In this document: positions 51,213-61,030 of the stretch, in pieces
How positions within the stretch are numbered: position 1 is the first letter of the stretch
Layout of the letters: each line of letters starts with the position of its first letter
From: Pseudomonas sp. CFBP 13711
GTDB lineage: Bacteria; Pseudomonadota; Gammaproteobacteria; Pseudomonadales; Pseudomonadaceae
Assembly: GCF_014842265.1 (NCBI RefSeq)
Contig: NZ_JACYVI010000018.1
Span: 1-64,000 of the forward strand
Direction: 5' to 3'
DNA length: 64,000 nucleotides
Translations under genes and position numbers: made by a program
The notes under the pieces: model-generated
Database searches by the model: none
What the model saw: only the letters and a program-made list of their open reading frames with translations
What the model was told of the DNA's origin: nothing

Positions 51213-52397
51213 TCATGGCCGTGAGTTCTTCAAAAACCCTAATAACGCCAACACCGGAAATACACTCCCCACGATCACAATCCACACCCAGCCACCATGG
51301 TCATACAGCGCACTGGCGACCACCGAACCAATCGCGCCGCCGATGAAGATGCTGGTCATGTACAGCGCGTTGAGCCGGCTGCGGCTTTTGGCGTCGAGGG
51401 CGTATACCGCGCGCTGGCCGAGGACCATGTTCATCTGCACGCAGAAATCGAGGATGACCCCGGTGAATGCCATGCCGATCACGGCGTATGCCGGTTCGAT
51501 CAGGCTGGGCAGAAAGCTCAGTGCGGCGAACAGCATGGCGCACAGGCTGGCGACGCGGGTGTGGCCGGCATCGGCCAGGCGGCCGGCGATGGGCGCGGCG
51601 ATGGCGCCGATGGCCCCGACCAGGGCGAAGAGGGCGATCTGGCTTTGCGACAAGCCGTGATCGCGCGCCAGTTCCAGCGGCACGGCGGTCCAGAACAGGC
51701 TGAAGGTGGCGAACATGCACGCCTGATAAAACGCGCGCTGGCGCAGGACCGGCTGTTTGCGCAGCAGGGTCCATAACGATTTGAGCAACTGGCCATACGT
51801 GGCGCTGTGGGCAGGCTGATGTTTCGGAATGGTGGTCGCCAGCACCACGCTGATCAGCAGCATCACCACGGCGGCCGTGCCGAACACCGCGCGCCAGCCG
51901 AAATGGTCGGCGATCAGGCTGGCAGCGGGTCTGGCCAGCAGAATCCCCAGCAGCAGGCCGCCCATGATGCTGCCGACCACGCGCCCGCGTGTTTCTTCCG
52001 GCGCGAGGTTGGCGGCCAGCGGCACCAGAATCTGTACCGCCACCGAGCTGAAACCCACCAGCAAAGAAGCGATCAGGAACAGGTTGGGCGTCTGCGCGAA
52101 CGCGGCGCTGAGCAGACTGAGCATGGCGACGCCGGTGGTGACGATCATCAGGCGACGGTTTTCCAGCAAGTCGCCCAGCGGCACGAGGAAGAACAGGCCG
52201 AGCGCGTAGCCGATCTGGGTCAGCGACACGATGAAGCTGGCGAGTGTGCCGGACAGGCCGATGTCCGGTGCGATCAAGCCAATGATGGGCTGGGCGTAAT
52301 ACAGGTTGGCAACGATCGCGCCGCAGCAGAACGCGAACAGCATCGCCAGGCCCTTGGTCATGGTGGCGCCGTGGGTCGCGGGAGAAATGGACGTCAT
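51213..52397 (-). CDS. MFS efflux transporter
   Basis: A 394-residue major facilitator protein with 12 hydrophobic segments, of the DHA1-type drug/sugar efflux group (YAQPIIGLIAPDIGLSGTLA; PLGDLLENRRLMIVTTG; NLAPEETRGRVVGSIMGGLL). The substrate cannot be inferred. It is transcribed divergently from ku; the 52398-52676 spacer holds no other gene that I can see. Confidence 0.9.
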   Translation of the reverse strand: MTSISPATHGATMTKGLAMLFAFCCGAIVANLYYAQPIIGLIAPDIGLSGTLASFIVSLTQIGYALGLFFLVPLGDLLENRRLMIVTTGVAMLSLLSAAFAQTPNLFLIASLLVGFSSVAVQILVPLAANLAPEETRGRVVGSIMGGLLLGILLARPAASLIADHFGWRAVFGTAAVVMLLISVVLATTIPKHQPAHSATYGQLLKSLWTLLRKQPVLRQRAFYQACMFATFSLFWTAVPLELARDHGLSQSQIALFALVGAIGAIAAPIAGRLADAGHTRVASLCAMLFAALSFLPSLIEPAYAVIGMAFTGVILDFCVQMNMVLGQRAVYALDAKSRSRLNALYMTSIFIGGAIGSVVASALYDHGGWVWIVIVGSVFPVLALLGFLKNSRP

Positions 52398-52676
52398 GGG
52401 AATACCTGGAGAGGTTGCAGGCTCGGCAGAACGATTCTGGTACGGCGTGCAGAAAAGAGTGGCGCGAGGTTAACGCTTTTTCGTTGCGTTAAGAAGGGGT
52501 GGCAGTGGAATGGCGCAGCGTTGGTCGGCGCACGTTATGGAGTGACGCCTTACCCGCACCAAAGCCGTGCAGCCCACGACAATCGCGACGTTCCGGTCGC
52601 CCGGCCGAAACTTTTCCACGTGCGCTTCGGTCACTGCTTACACATACCCCCCTCACACCCCATCGGAAATAAAAAT

Positions 52677-53597
52677 ATGCCTCGGGCAATCTGGAAAGGC
52701 GCGATCAGTTTTGGACTGGTGCATATTCCTGTGGCGCTGGTGTCGGCGACGTCCCGCCAGGGTGTCGACTTCGACTGGCTGGACAAGCGCAGCATGGACC
52801 CGGTCGGTTATAAGCGCATCAACAAGGTCTCCGGCAAGGAGATCAATAAAGAGAACATCGTCAAGGGCGTGCAGTACGAGAAGGGGCGTTACGTCGTCAT
52901 CAGCGAGGACGAAATTCGCTCGGCGCACCCCAAATCAACCCAGACCATCGACATCTTCGGTTTCGTCGACAGCGACCAGATACCGCTGCAGCACATCGAC
53001 ACCCCGTACTTTCTCGCCCCCGACAAGCGCGGCGAAAAGGTCTACGCGTTGTTGCGCCAGGCGCTGGTCGACACCGGCAAGGTGGCGCTGGCCCATGTGG
53101 TGATTCGTACCAGCCAGCACCTGGCGGCGGTGATGCCGCTGGAGTCGGCGATCGTGCTCGTGCTGCTGCGCTGGCCCTCGGAAGTGCGCGGGCTCGACAG
53201 CCTCGAGCTGCCCAAGGAAGCCACCGACGTCAAGCTCAGCAAGAGCGAGCTGGACATGGCCAAGCGCCTGATCAAAGACATGAGCACCGAGTGGACGCCG
53301 GACGCCGAAGAATACCGCGACACCTTTCAAGACCAGATCATGTCGCTGGTGGAAACCAAGGCCCGCGAAGGCAAGATCGAGAACGTCGAGACCGATGCTG
53401 GCGACACTGAGCGTAAGTCGGCTGATGTCATCGATCTGACCGAACTGCTCAAGCGCAGCCTGGGCGGTCGCGGCACTGCAGCGAAGGCGGCGCCTGCCAA
53501 AGCCAAACCGGCGAGCAAAAGCAAAGCCGAGTCCAAGGACGATGCGCCGGCGAAGCGCCGTGCTCCGCCCCGAAAGAAGACCACCAAGGCCTCTTGA
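52677..53597 (+). CDS. ku: Non-homologous end-joining protein Ku
   Basis: A 306-residue bacterial Ku, which forms a homodimeric ring on DNA ends and recruits LigD. The start is MPRAIWKGAISFGLVHIPVA, the family N-terminus. The core beta-barrel runs to about residue 250, followed by a Lys/Ala-rich tail (KPASKSKAESKDDAPAKRRA). The long upstream frame is an artefact. ligD follows in the same direction. Confidence 0.95.
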   Translation: MPRAIWKGAISFGLVHIPVALVSATSRQGVDFDWLDKRSMDPVGYKRINKVSGKEINKENIVKGVQYEKGRYVVISEDEIRSAHPKSTQTIDIFGFVDSDQIPLQHIDTPYFLAPDKRGEKVYALLRQALVDTGKVALAHVVIRTSQHLAAVMPLESAIVLVLLRWPSEVRGLDSLELPKEATDVKLSKSELDMAKRLIKDMSTEWTPDAEEYRDTFQDQIMSLVETKAREGKIENVETDAGDTERKSADVIDLTELLKRSLGGRGTAAKAAPAKAKPASKSKAESKDDAPAKRRAPPRKKTTKAS

Positions 53598-53657
53598 ACG
53601 CGTGTCCTGTAGTAGCGTTAAAAGATGCACCGTTCCAATGCGCAGAGGTTCATCGTC

Positions 53658-56333
53658 ATGACAAAACCTGTGAGTGAATACACCCGCAAGCGCAACTTCG
53701 ATGTCACGTCCGAGCCGGCCGAAAGCGAGGGCAAGACGCGAAGCAAGAAAGGCAAGGCGCTGAGTTTCGTCATTCACAAGCACGACGCGCGCAACCTGCA
53801 TTACGATTTTCGCCTTGAACTGGATGGCACACTTAAAAGCTGGGCGGTGCCGAAAGGGCCGAGCCTGGACCCGAAGAACAAACGCCTGGCGGTGCACGTC
53901 GAAGACCACCCGCTGGGCTACGGCACGTTTGAGGGCAGCATTCCTGAGGGCGAATACGGCGCAGGCGACGTGATCGTCTGGGACCGCGGCATTTGGCAGC
54001 CCCACGGCGACCCTCAGGAAACCTACAAGGCCGGCAAGCTCAAATTCACCCTGATCGGCGAAAAGCTCACCGGCGACTGGGCGCTGGTGCGGACCCGCTT
54101 GCCCGGCAACAGCGACAAGGAGCAGTGGCTGTTGATCAATGAAAAGGACGATGCCGTGCGCTCGGGCGAGGAGTACGACATCGTGGCCGACAAGCCGGCA
54201 AGCGTAGTCAGTGGCGCGACGGTGGGCGAAGGACGCAAGCCGGCCAAGAATGCCAAACGTAAATCGGCGGCATCTGAACCCGCTGCCGACACCTCTGCCG
54301 CGAAGACGCCCGCAAAGAAGCCAGTGCAAAAAAAAGCCAAAACGCCTTCGCCCAAAAAGAGCAGCGTGCCGGCCAAGCTCTCGCCGCAGCTGGCGACGCT
54401 CATGGACACCCCGCCCGAAGGCACATGGCTCTACGAAATCAAGTACGACGGTTATCGGATTCTGACCCGCATCATCGATGGCGAGGTGAAGTTCTTTACC
54501 CGCAACGGCAATGACTGGACCGATCGATTGCCGCTGCAGGCCAAAGCCGTTGGCGATTTGAAACTGGACAACACCTGGCTGGACGGCGAGGTGGTGGTGC
54601 TCAACGACGCCGGGTTGCCGGACTTTCAGGCGCTGCAGAATGCATTCGACATCGACCGCAGCATGGACATCATTTATTACCTGTTTGACGTGCCGTTCCT
54701 GAACGGTGAAGACCTGCGGGAGATGCCGGTCGAAGACCGTCGTGCGGCGCTGAAGAAAGTGCTGGGGCGACAGAAAAAGGGCCTGCTGCGGTTCTCCGAA
54801 GCCTTCTCTGCCGGCCATCGCGACATCATCGAAAGCGCGAGCCTGATGTCCCTCGAAGGCGTCATCGGCAAGCGCGCCGGCAGCGTGTACCAGTCCAAAC
54901 GCAATGCCGACTGGATCAAGCTCAAGTGCAAGCTGCGCCAGGAGTTCGTCGTCGTCGGCTTCACCAAACCTCAGGGCGCGCGCAATGGTTTTGGCGCGCT
55001 GCTGCTGGCGGTGAACGAGGAGGGCGCGGGTCTGGTGTATGCCGGTCGGGTCGGCACGGGGTTCAATCAGCAGATGCTCGGCGACGTGCTTGAGCAGATG
55101 AAGCCGCTGGAACAGGACGCCTCGCCGCTGGCGAAGAAGGTTACCAGCGCCCAGGGCCGGGGTGTGCACTGGATAAAGCCGACCTTGGTGGCGGAGGTCG
55201 AGTTCGGCGAATGGACCCGTGACGGCATCATTCGTCACTCGGCGTTTGTCTCACTACGCAGCGACAAGCCGGCCAGTGAAGTGGTCCACGAATACCCCAG
55301 GACGCCGAGAGACATCAAGGCACCGTTCAAACCCAGCGCCGCCAAAGCCAAAGCGCGGAGCAAGAAATCCGCGACCCGCGCCGATCCTTCAGCCGAGAAG
55401 CCCAAGCCGGCCAGCAAACGTGCAGGCAAGGACCGCATCGACGTGGCCGGCGTGATGGTCAGCCACCCCGAACGGGTGATCGACGCGGAGAGCGGCCTGC
55501 ACAAGATCGAGCTGGCGCAGTATTACGAATCAGTGGCGGACTGGATTTTGCCGCACCTCGACCATCGGCCCGTGGCGCTGTTGCGCTGCCCCGAAGGCGT
55601 GGCGGGCGAGCAGTTTTTCCAGAAACATTCCGAGCGCATGGCGATCCCCAACATCAAGCAGTTGGACCCCAAGCTCGACCCCGGACACGCGCGTTTGATG
55701 GAGATCGACAGCGTCAAGGCACTGGTCGGTGCGGCGCAGATGGGCACCATCGAACTGCACACCTGGGGCGCGACCTACGATCAAATCGAGCTGCCAGACC
55801 ACTTCGTCCTGGATCTCGACCCGGACGACCAGTTGCCCTGGCGCAGCATGATCGAAGCCACACAACTGACGTTGTCGACCCTCGACGAGCTGGGCCTGGA
55901 TGCGTACGTCAAGACCAGCGGCGGCAAGGGCATGCACATCGTCGTGCCGCTGGCGCGCCGGGCGGATTGGGAGTCGGTCAAAGCCTTCGCCAAGGCGCTG
56001 GCGCAATTCATGTCGCGGGAGCTGCCGGACCGATTCACCGCCACGTCCGGGCCGAAGAACCGGGTGGGCAAGATCTTCATCGATTACCTGCGTAACAGCC
56101 GGGGTGCCAGTACGGTCGTGGCCTATTCGGCGAGGGCGCGGCCGGGGTTGCCGGTGTCGGTGCCGATCAGCCGTGACGAGCTGACCGAGGTGAAGTCCTC
56201 GGCGCAGTGGAACATCGCCAACCTGCAGCAGCGTTTGCGCAAGCTGAAAGCGGATCCGTGGGCCGGTTACAAGAACACACAGCGCCTGACCAAACCGATG
56301 TGGAAGCGTCTGGGCGCCACGCCGCCGGCGTGA
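53658..56333 (+). CDS. ligD: Multifunctional DNA ligase D
   Basis: An 891-residue three-domain end-joining enzyme in the order PE-LIG-POL. The 3'-phosphoesterase domain is at about residues 35-160 (FVIHKHDARNLHYDFRLELD), followed by a Lys/Ala linker (195-240). The ATP-dependent ligase is at about 245-570 with nucleotidyl Lys262 in EIKYDGYR. A second basic linker precedes the primase/polymerase at about 600-890 (LDLDPDDQLPWRSM; KTSGGKGMHIVVPL). The start at MTKPVSEYTRKRNF is preferred over an upstream ATG that lacks family sequence. It works with Ku, 60 bases upstream. Confidence 0.95.
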   Translation: MTKPVSEYTRKRNFDVTSEPAESEGKTRSKKGKALSFVIHKHDARNLHYDFRLELDGTLKSWAVPKGPSLDPKNKRLAVHVEDHPLGYGTFEGSIPEGEYGAGDVIVWDRGIWQPHGDPQETYKAGKLKFTLIGEKLTGDWALVRTRLPGNSDKEQWLLINEKDDAVRSGEEYDIVADKPASVVSGATVGEGRKPAKNAKRKSAASEPAADTSAAKTPAKKPVQKKAKTPSPKKSSVPAKLSPQLATLMDTPPEGTWLYEIKYDGYRILTRIIDGEVKFFTRNGNDWTDRLPLQAKAVGDLKLDNTWLDGEVVVLNDAGLPDFQALQNAFDIDRSMDIIYYLFDVPFLNGEDLREMPVEDRRAALKKVLGRQKKGLLRFSEAFSAGHRDIIESASLMSLEGVIGKRAGSVYQSKRNADWIKLKCKLRQEFVVVGFTKPQGARNGFGALLLAVNEEGAGLVYAGRVGTGFNQQMLGDVLEQMKPLEQDASPLAKKVTSAQGRGVHWIKPTLVAEVEFGEWTRDGIIRHSAFVSLRSDKPASEVVHEYPRTPRDIKAPFKPSAAKAKARSKKSATRADPSAEKPKPASKRAGKDRIDVAGVMVSHPERVIDAESGLHKIELAQYYESVADWILPHLDHRPVALLRCPEGVAGEQFFQKHSERMAIPNIKQLDPKLDPGHARLMEIDSVKALVGAAQMGTIELHTWGATYDQIELPDHFVLDLDPDDQLPWRSMIEATQLTLSTLDELGLDAYVKTSGGKGMHIVVPLARRADWESVKAFAKALAQFMSRELPDRFTATSGPKNRVGKIFIDYLRNSRGASTVVAYSARARPGLPVSVPISRDELTEVKSSAQWNIANLQQRLRKLKADPWAGYKNTQRLTKPMWKRLGATPPA

Positions 56334-56340
56334 AGCGTTG

Positions 56341-56514
56341 AGTCACTCGCGCTGTGACGGGTGTCTGGCCAGCCATGCCCAAGCCGCCATCGCCGCGGGC
56401 GCGACCCGTGAAGAAGTCGCCGCCGCCCTGGCTACCGCGATCTCGTTGAATGCGGGCGCTGCGTACATCTATTCGATGCACGCGCTTGAAGCGTATGACG
56501 CGCTGAAGCCATAA
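56341..56514 (+). pseudogene. C-terminal fragment of an AhpD-like/CMD protein
   Basis: A frame without a start directly after the ligD stop encodes SHSRCDGCLASHAQAAIAAG, ATREEVAAALATAISLNAGA and on to ALKP-stop. The CxxC plus His motif (CDGCLASH) and the following helices are those of AhpD/carboxymuconolactone decarboxylase proteins. The N-terminal half is missing and the upstream sequence is ligD, so this is a truncated remnant. Confidence 0.75.
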
Positions 56515-56593
56515 ATCGCGGTAACTCGCGGCGATACGCAAAGGCTGGCGGGGTGCTTGCCGGCCTTACGCGTCGCTTCCGCACTCGGTTAAA

Positions 56594-56929
56594 TCACTTG
56601 ACCCCGTCAGTCCGCTCGCCCACCTCCGCTGGATAAAACTCCCCTTCAAGCCCTGCGGTCAGAAGGCGTTCACGCACTTGTGTTTCGACTTCGAGCACCT
56701 GCTCGGAGTCGTCAATGTCGTCAACCACCAGCCAGACCGGCATGACGTTCTGACCATGGGTGCCTTCGCTGAGCATGTCGTGGGAGAACACCTGGTTGGC
56801 GCGCCACAGGCACAGTTCGTCATCGGTGTGATGGGGTTCGCGAACGGCGGTCGGTGAGGTCAGCCAGATTTCGGTGTAGGGGCGCAGGTCTGCGTTGGCG
56901 AGTTCGTTCAGGGTGATAACGGTTTTCAT
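56594..56929 (-). CDS. Conserved hypothetical protein
   Basis: A 111-residue acidic soluble protein (MKTVITLNELANADLRPYTE...). The start is taken at MKTVITLNE because AGGACACAAA precedes it and the upstream codons look non-coding. No recognised domain, signal peptide or membrane segment. Confidence 0.68.
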   Translation of the reverse strand: MKTVITLNELANADLRPYTEIWLTSPTAVREPHHTDDELCLWRANQVFSHDMLSEGTHGQNVMPVWLVVDDIDDSEQVLEVETQVRERLLTAGLEGEFYPAEVGERTDGVK

Positions 56930-56979
56930 TTTGTGTCCTCCAGTGTTCAAGATGGAGTTGTGACGCATGGGGCTGCCCA

Positions 56980-57255
56980 GCGTTCCCGCGATCTGCGCAG
57001 ATGGTCGCAGTATCTGCCGAGATCAAGAGCGTCTGCCCGGAGGCAGACTGTGAAGATCAAAAGCGCTGCGCAGATCAAGAGCTTCCCGGCTAAAGCCGGT
57101 CCTACAGTGCGCCGCCGATGCCATGGGATGCACGCGCTGCTGTTTAGTGGGACCGGCTTCAGCCGGGAAGAGGCCATTCCAGGCGCTGATGTCCGATCGT
57201 TCCCACGCTCTGCGTGGGAATGCATCCCGAGGCGCTCTGCGTCATTCCGGGCCGA
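56980..57255. repeat. REP/palindrome cluster between hypothetical gene and AKR remnant
   Basis: Contains a GTCTGCC/GGCAGAC hairpin (57030-57047), an inverted REP pair (about 57084-57107 and 57149-57171) and a copy of the CCCACGCTCTGCGTGGG element (57198-57250). The same three classes occur at 1-900, partly inverted. No gene seen in 56930-57381 apart from these. Confidence 0.82.
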
Positions 57256-57381
57256 TAGGAGGAATGATTGAGTTCCAGCGCCAACCCGCGATCTGCGCTG
57301 ATGGTCGTGCGGACTTGAACCGAGGCCGCCTGCGTGGGGTCGACCATTCACTGTGCGCTCACGTCAGCCCGACCCGGAGAC

Positions 57382-58351
57382 ATGCCCGTGACCGACCCAC
57401 ACCTGCTCACCCGCAGACGATTGCTTACCCTGGCGGCAGGTGCGTCGGCGGCGCTGGTGTTTGACTCAGCGGTCGGTGATGCAAGTGCAGGCGTCCACGC
57501 CACAGCATCCGAACCGCCACACCCCGGCACATCGCCCGTTCAATCAGGAGAGCGGAACATGCTCACGCGAGACATTCCATCCAGCGGCGAAGCGTTGCCG
57601 ATGATCGGCCTTGGCACCTATCGCGGGTTCGATGTCGAGCCCGGCAGCGATGCGTACAAACTGCTGCCCGCCGTGGTGGATCAGCTGTTCCACGCCGGCG
57701 GCACGGTGATCGACAGTTCGCCCATGTACGGCCGCGCCGAGGAAACCACCGGCGAGTTGCTGGCGATCCAACAGCCGTCATCGCCAGCGTTTCTGGCGAC
57801 CAAGGTCTGGACCCGGGGAAGCGTCGTTCCGGCTGTTGCGGACCAAACGCGTCGACCTCATGCAGATCCACAACCTGCTGGACTGGAAGACCCACCTGCC
57901 GACGCTGCGTCAGTGGAAAGAAGAAGGGCGCATTCGCTACATCGGTCTGACGCACTACACCCCGTCGGCCTACGCCGAGGTGGAAGCTGCGCTGAAGGCC
58001 GAGGCGTTCGATTTTCTGCAGATCAACTACGCGCTGGATGATCGGGCGGTCGAGGCGCGGCTGCTGCCGCTGTGTCGTGAGCGCGGGGTGGCGGTGCTCT
58101 GCAATCGGCCGTTCGGTGGAGGCGGTCTGCTCGGCCGCTTGCGCAACACGCCGCTGCCGGGGTGGGCGGGAGAAGTTCAGGCCAGGAGCTGGGCGCAACT
58201 GGCGCTGAAGTTTCTGATCTCGCACCCGGCAGTAACGTGCGCGATTCCCGGTACGGGAAATCCGAAATACATGAAGGAAAACGCCGAAGCCGCCAGAGGG
58301 CCTTTGCTTACCGATGCCCAGCGCCAGCAGCTGATTGCCTTGATCGGCTGA
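57382..58351 (+). pseudogene. Frameshifted Tat-signal aldo/keto reductase
   Basis: Frame 1 starts MPVTDPHLLTRRRLLTLAAG, a twin-arginine signal, then an aldo/keto reductase N-half (MIGLGTYRGFDVEPG; GGTVIDSSPMYGRAEETTGE; FLATKVWTRG). Near 57818 the family sequence jumps to another frame (SFRLLRTKRVDLMQIHNLLD) and runs to 58351. Family members carry roughly ten further residues at the join, so a small deletion removed them and shifted the frame. Catalytic Tyr (SSPMYGR) and Lys (ATKVW) both lie in the first part, which alone cannot fold. Confidence 0.85.
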
Positions 58352-58404
58352 TTTTGCCTACCTCCGGTTGGGCCGTTTCATATGAACGGCGCGAACTGAG
58401 GCGA

Positions 58405-59481
58405 TCAGCGTTTGACCGGCGCAGGCAGAGTGACCAGATCCACGTACGCATCCCAGAACTTCTTCTGATCCACGGCGTACACCACTTTCGCCTTTTGTGT
58501 GCCGACGGGCGCGCCCTTCTTGTAGCCCATGGAGCGGCCGTAATCCGGTCCGAAGTGGGCGTCGACATCGACCCATAGGTCTTTGGACTCGGTGACCAGT
58601 GCCGGATGCACCAGGTACAGCGCAGGCAGGCTGTCCCAGGTGAAGCTGTGGTGGTTCGGGTCCTTGTCGAACTCAGGCCCCAGCACCGTTTTGTACAGGT
58701 TGGGAATCACGCCTTTGCTGGCGACGATGCGCTGGTAGACCGAGCTGTCGAAGATGACCTTTTCGCAGACATCGTTGGGGAAAATCACGTGTTCGATGGG
58801 CGAGCGCAGGACGATTTTTGCGGCCTCGGGATCGAACCACCAGTTGAATTCCGCCGCTGGCGTCGTGTTGCCGGGGATCTCGATTGCGCCGCCCATGTAC
58901 ACGATGCGTTTGATCAGCGGCACGATTTCCGGCGCGCTGCGAATCGCCAGAGCGATGTTGGTCAATGGGCCAACGGCGAGAATGGTCACCTCGTGGGGGT
59001 TTTCCTTCACGCTGTCGACGATGAACTGCGCGGCGGATTTGCTGCGCAATGAGGTATGCGTAGCCAGCCCGTCCGGCGGAGAAACCAGTTGCGAGGCCGA
59101 GGTCGGACGCGGGGTCTTGAACGCCCCCGGCCAGCCTGCGCCGAACAGGGCTTTTTCCTGGTCATACGTGGCGAAGTCGTGCAGCAGCGGGTAGGCCGCG
59201 CCGGAGTACACGCCGATGTCCTTTTCCACGCCCATGCGCTCGACAGCCTTCAGCGCATCGACCTGTTCCTGATCAACCCACGCGTTGCCACTGACGAGGG
59301 TCATGCCCAGCAGGTCGATGCGCTTTTGCTCGTGCAGTTGCGCCAGCATGATGAAGGCCTGGCCGTCGTCGTTGAGCACGTTGAAATCGGTGTCGAAGAT
59401 GACCTTTTCCGCGGCCTGCAAGGAGGTCGCGGAAAGTCCCAGCGTCAGGGCCAGGGCACAGCTTTTCACAAACGCCTGCAT
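58405..59481 (-). CDS. Exported nucleoside hydrolase (IunH family)
   Basis: A 358-residue nucleoside hydrolase with signal peptide MQAFVKSCALALTLGLSATS then LQA, placing it in the periplasm. The calcium/ribose motif appears as VIFDTDFNVLNDDGQAFIML and is typical of inosine-uridine-preferring hydrolases. VGPLTNIALAIRSAPEIVP and FNWWFDPEAAKIVLRSP are also family stretches. The start was chosen at the signal peptide, 40 codons into the longest frame. It lies 156 bases after nicT on the same strand. Confidence 0.9.
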   Translation of the reverse strand: MQAFVKSCALALTLGLSATSLQAAEKVIFDTDFNVLNDDGQAFIMLAQLHEQKRIDLLGMTLVSGNAWVDQEQVDALKAVERMGVEKDIGVYSGAAYPLLHDFATYDQEKALFGAGWPGAFKTPRPTSASQLVSPPDGLATHTSLRSKSAAQFIVDSVKENPHEVTILAVGPLTNIALAIRSAPEIVPLIKRIVYMGGAIEIPGNTTPAAEFNWWFDPEAAKIVLRSPIEHVIFPNDVCEKVIFDSSVYQRIVASKGVIPNLYKTVLGPEFDKDPNHHSFTWDSLPALYLVHPALVTESKDLWVDVDAHFGPDYGRSMGYKKGAPVGTQKAKVVYAVDQKKFWDAYVDLVTLPAPVKR

Positions 59482-59637
59482 GGTCTGATTCCACAGTTGT
59501 GATGGGATGAATGGGATTCGCCGGGTTGGAGCGCTGCGTGTCCCGCGAACGCGGTGGGTCAGGGAGCGAAACGTTGACTGATACACCGCATTCGCCAGCA
59601 AGCTGGCTCCCCCGGGATAGGCGTCCAGCGCGACGAG

Positions 59638-60951
59638 TTACCGATTCACCAGCTTTGCCGGCAGCGCAACCACCAGCAGGCTGCTCAAAATCAGGCACCC
59701 GGCAAAGAACCACAACGCCCCGGCGCTGCTGCCGGTCACGTCGATGGCGATGCCCATCATCGAGTTGCTCACCAGCCCGGCGATGTTAGCCAGCGAGCAG
59801 GCCAACGCGAAACCCGTCGCTGCCGCCCGGCCCTTGAGGAACGTTGCCGGCAGGCTGAAGAACACCGGGACCGCGCCGATGATCGCGGCCGAAGCGACGG
59901 CAAACAGCGCGACGGTCGCGACCACGTTATGGGTAAAGAACGGGCTGGCGGCCATGGCCATGGCGCCGATCCAGAACGGCACGATGATGTGCCAGCGCCG
60001 TTCGCGACGACGGTCGGAGCTGGCGCCGATCATCAGCATGCCGATCAGCGCCGCTACGCTGGGCAATGCCGTCAACACGCCGATGTGGAAGGTGTCGGTG
60101 ACCCCGGCGTTCTTGATGAACGTCGGCATCCAGAAGCCCATGGCGTAGGCGCTGAGCAAGATCGAGAAATCGATGCCGCCGAGCATCCAGACTTTCAGAT
60201 TGAAAAAACCGTCGCGAAAGCTGTGCTTGCTGTCTTTGCCCTCAACGTCGTCCAGGCGCAGCTCGCCTTCCAGCAAGGTTTGTTCGGCGCTGTTCAGCCA
60301 TTTGGCTTCTTTCGGATTGTTCGGCAGCGCCCAGAACGTCATCACGCCGAGCAGCACGCTGGGAATGCCCTCGATCAGGAACAGCCACTGCCAGCCACGC
60401 AGCCCGGCAGTCTGGTCGAAATGGCCCATGATCCAGCCCGACAGCGGGCCGCCGATGACGCTGGAAAGCGGCAGGCCGATCATGAACAGCGCGATGATGC
60501 GGCCACGGCGGTAGGTGGGGAACCAGGTGGTCAGGTAAAACAGCACGCCGGGCAGAAAGCCCGCTTCAGCGGCGCCGAGGAGAAACCGCAGCACGTAAAA
60601 CTGCGTCGGCGTGCTGACGAACAACGTGCAGGACGACAGCAAGCCCCAGGTGATCATGATCCGCGCGATCCAGATCTTCGCGCCGACCTTCTCCAGCACC
60701 AGATTGCTCGGCACTTCGAACAGGATGTAGCCGACGAAAAACAGCCCGGCGCCCAACCCGAACGCGGTCTCGCTGAAGTGCAACTGGTCGAGCATTTGCA
60801 GCTTGGCGAAACCGATGTTGATGCGGTCCAGGTAAGCGGCCAGGTAGCAGAAACACAGGAAGGGGATGAGCTTCCAGGTGATCTTGGTGTACAGCGCTTT
60901 GATCGGGTCCGCGGCTAGGTTCGCGGAGGTTTCTACATTCGCAGAGGGCAT
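59638..60951 (-). CDS. nicT: MFS transporter NicT, putative nicotinate-pathway uptake
   Basis: A 437-residue MFS protein of the anion:cation symporter group with 12 hydrophobic segments (FLCFCYLAAYLDRINIGFAK; GAAEAGFLPGVLFYLTTWFP; LPLSSVIGGPLSGWIMG). Position and strand behind nicC-nicD-nicF match the nicT transporter of P. putida, proposed to import a pyridine-pathway compound. The start has AGGAGACACCC upstream. Confidence 0.82.
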   Translation of the reverse strand: MPSANVETSANLAADPIKALYTKITWKLIPFLCFCYLAAYLDRINIGFAKLQMLDQLHFSETAFGLGAGLFFVGYILFEVPSNLVLEKVGAKIWIARIMITWGLLSSCTLFVSTPTQFYVLRFLLGAAEAGFLPGVLFYLTTWFPTYRRGRIIALFMIGLPLSSVIGGPLSGWIMGHFDQTAGLRGWQWLFLIEGIPSVLLGVMTFWALPNNPKEAKWLNSAEQTLLEGELRLDDVEGKDSKHSFRDGFFNLKVWMLGGIDFSILLSAYAMGFWMPTFIKNAGVTDTFHIGVLTALPSVAALIGMLMIGASSDRRRERRWHIIVPFWIGAMAMAASPFFTHNVVATVALFAVASAAIIGAVPVFFSLPATFLKGRAAATGFALACSLANIAGLVSNSMMGIAIDVTGSSAGALWFFAGCLILSSLLVVALPAKLVNR

Positions 60952-61030
60952 GGGTGTCTCCTGGCGTTTCTCGACCGGTGAGCGCGGCGGCTGATTTTGC
61001 CTGCGTTTGCGGTGTTGTCATATGGGGACG

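Noticed and set aside
51807..52676. N-terminal extension of Ku
   Set aside because: The extension is antisense to the MFS gene; the family N-terminus MPRAIWKGAISFGLVHIP starts at 52677.
52935..55238. 767-codon minus-strand open frame
   Set aside because: It lies opposite ku and ligD, both strongly supported by motifs, and its composition is that of a GC-rich shadow frame.
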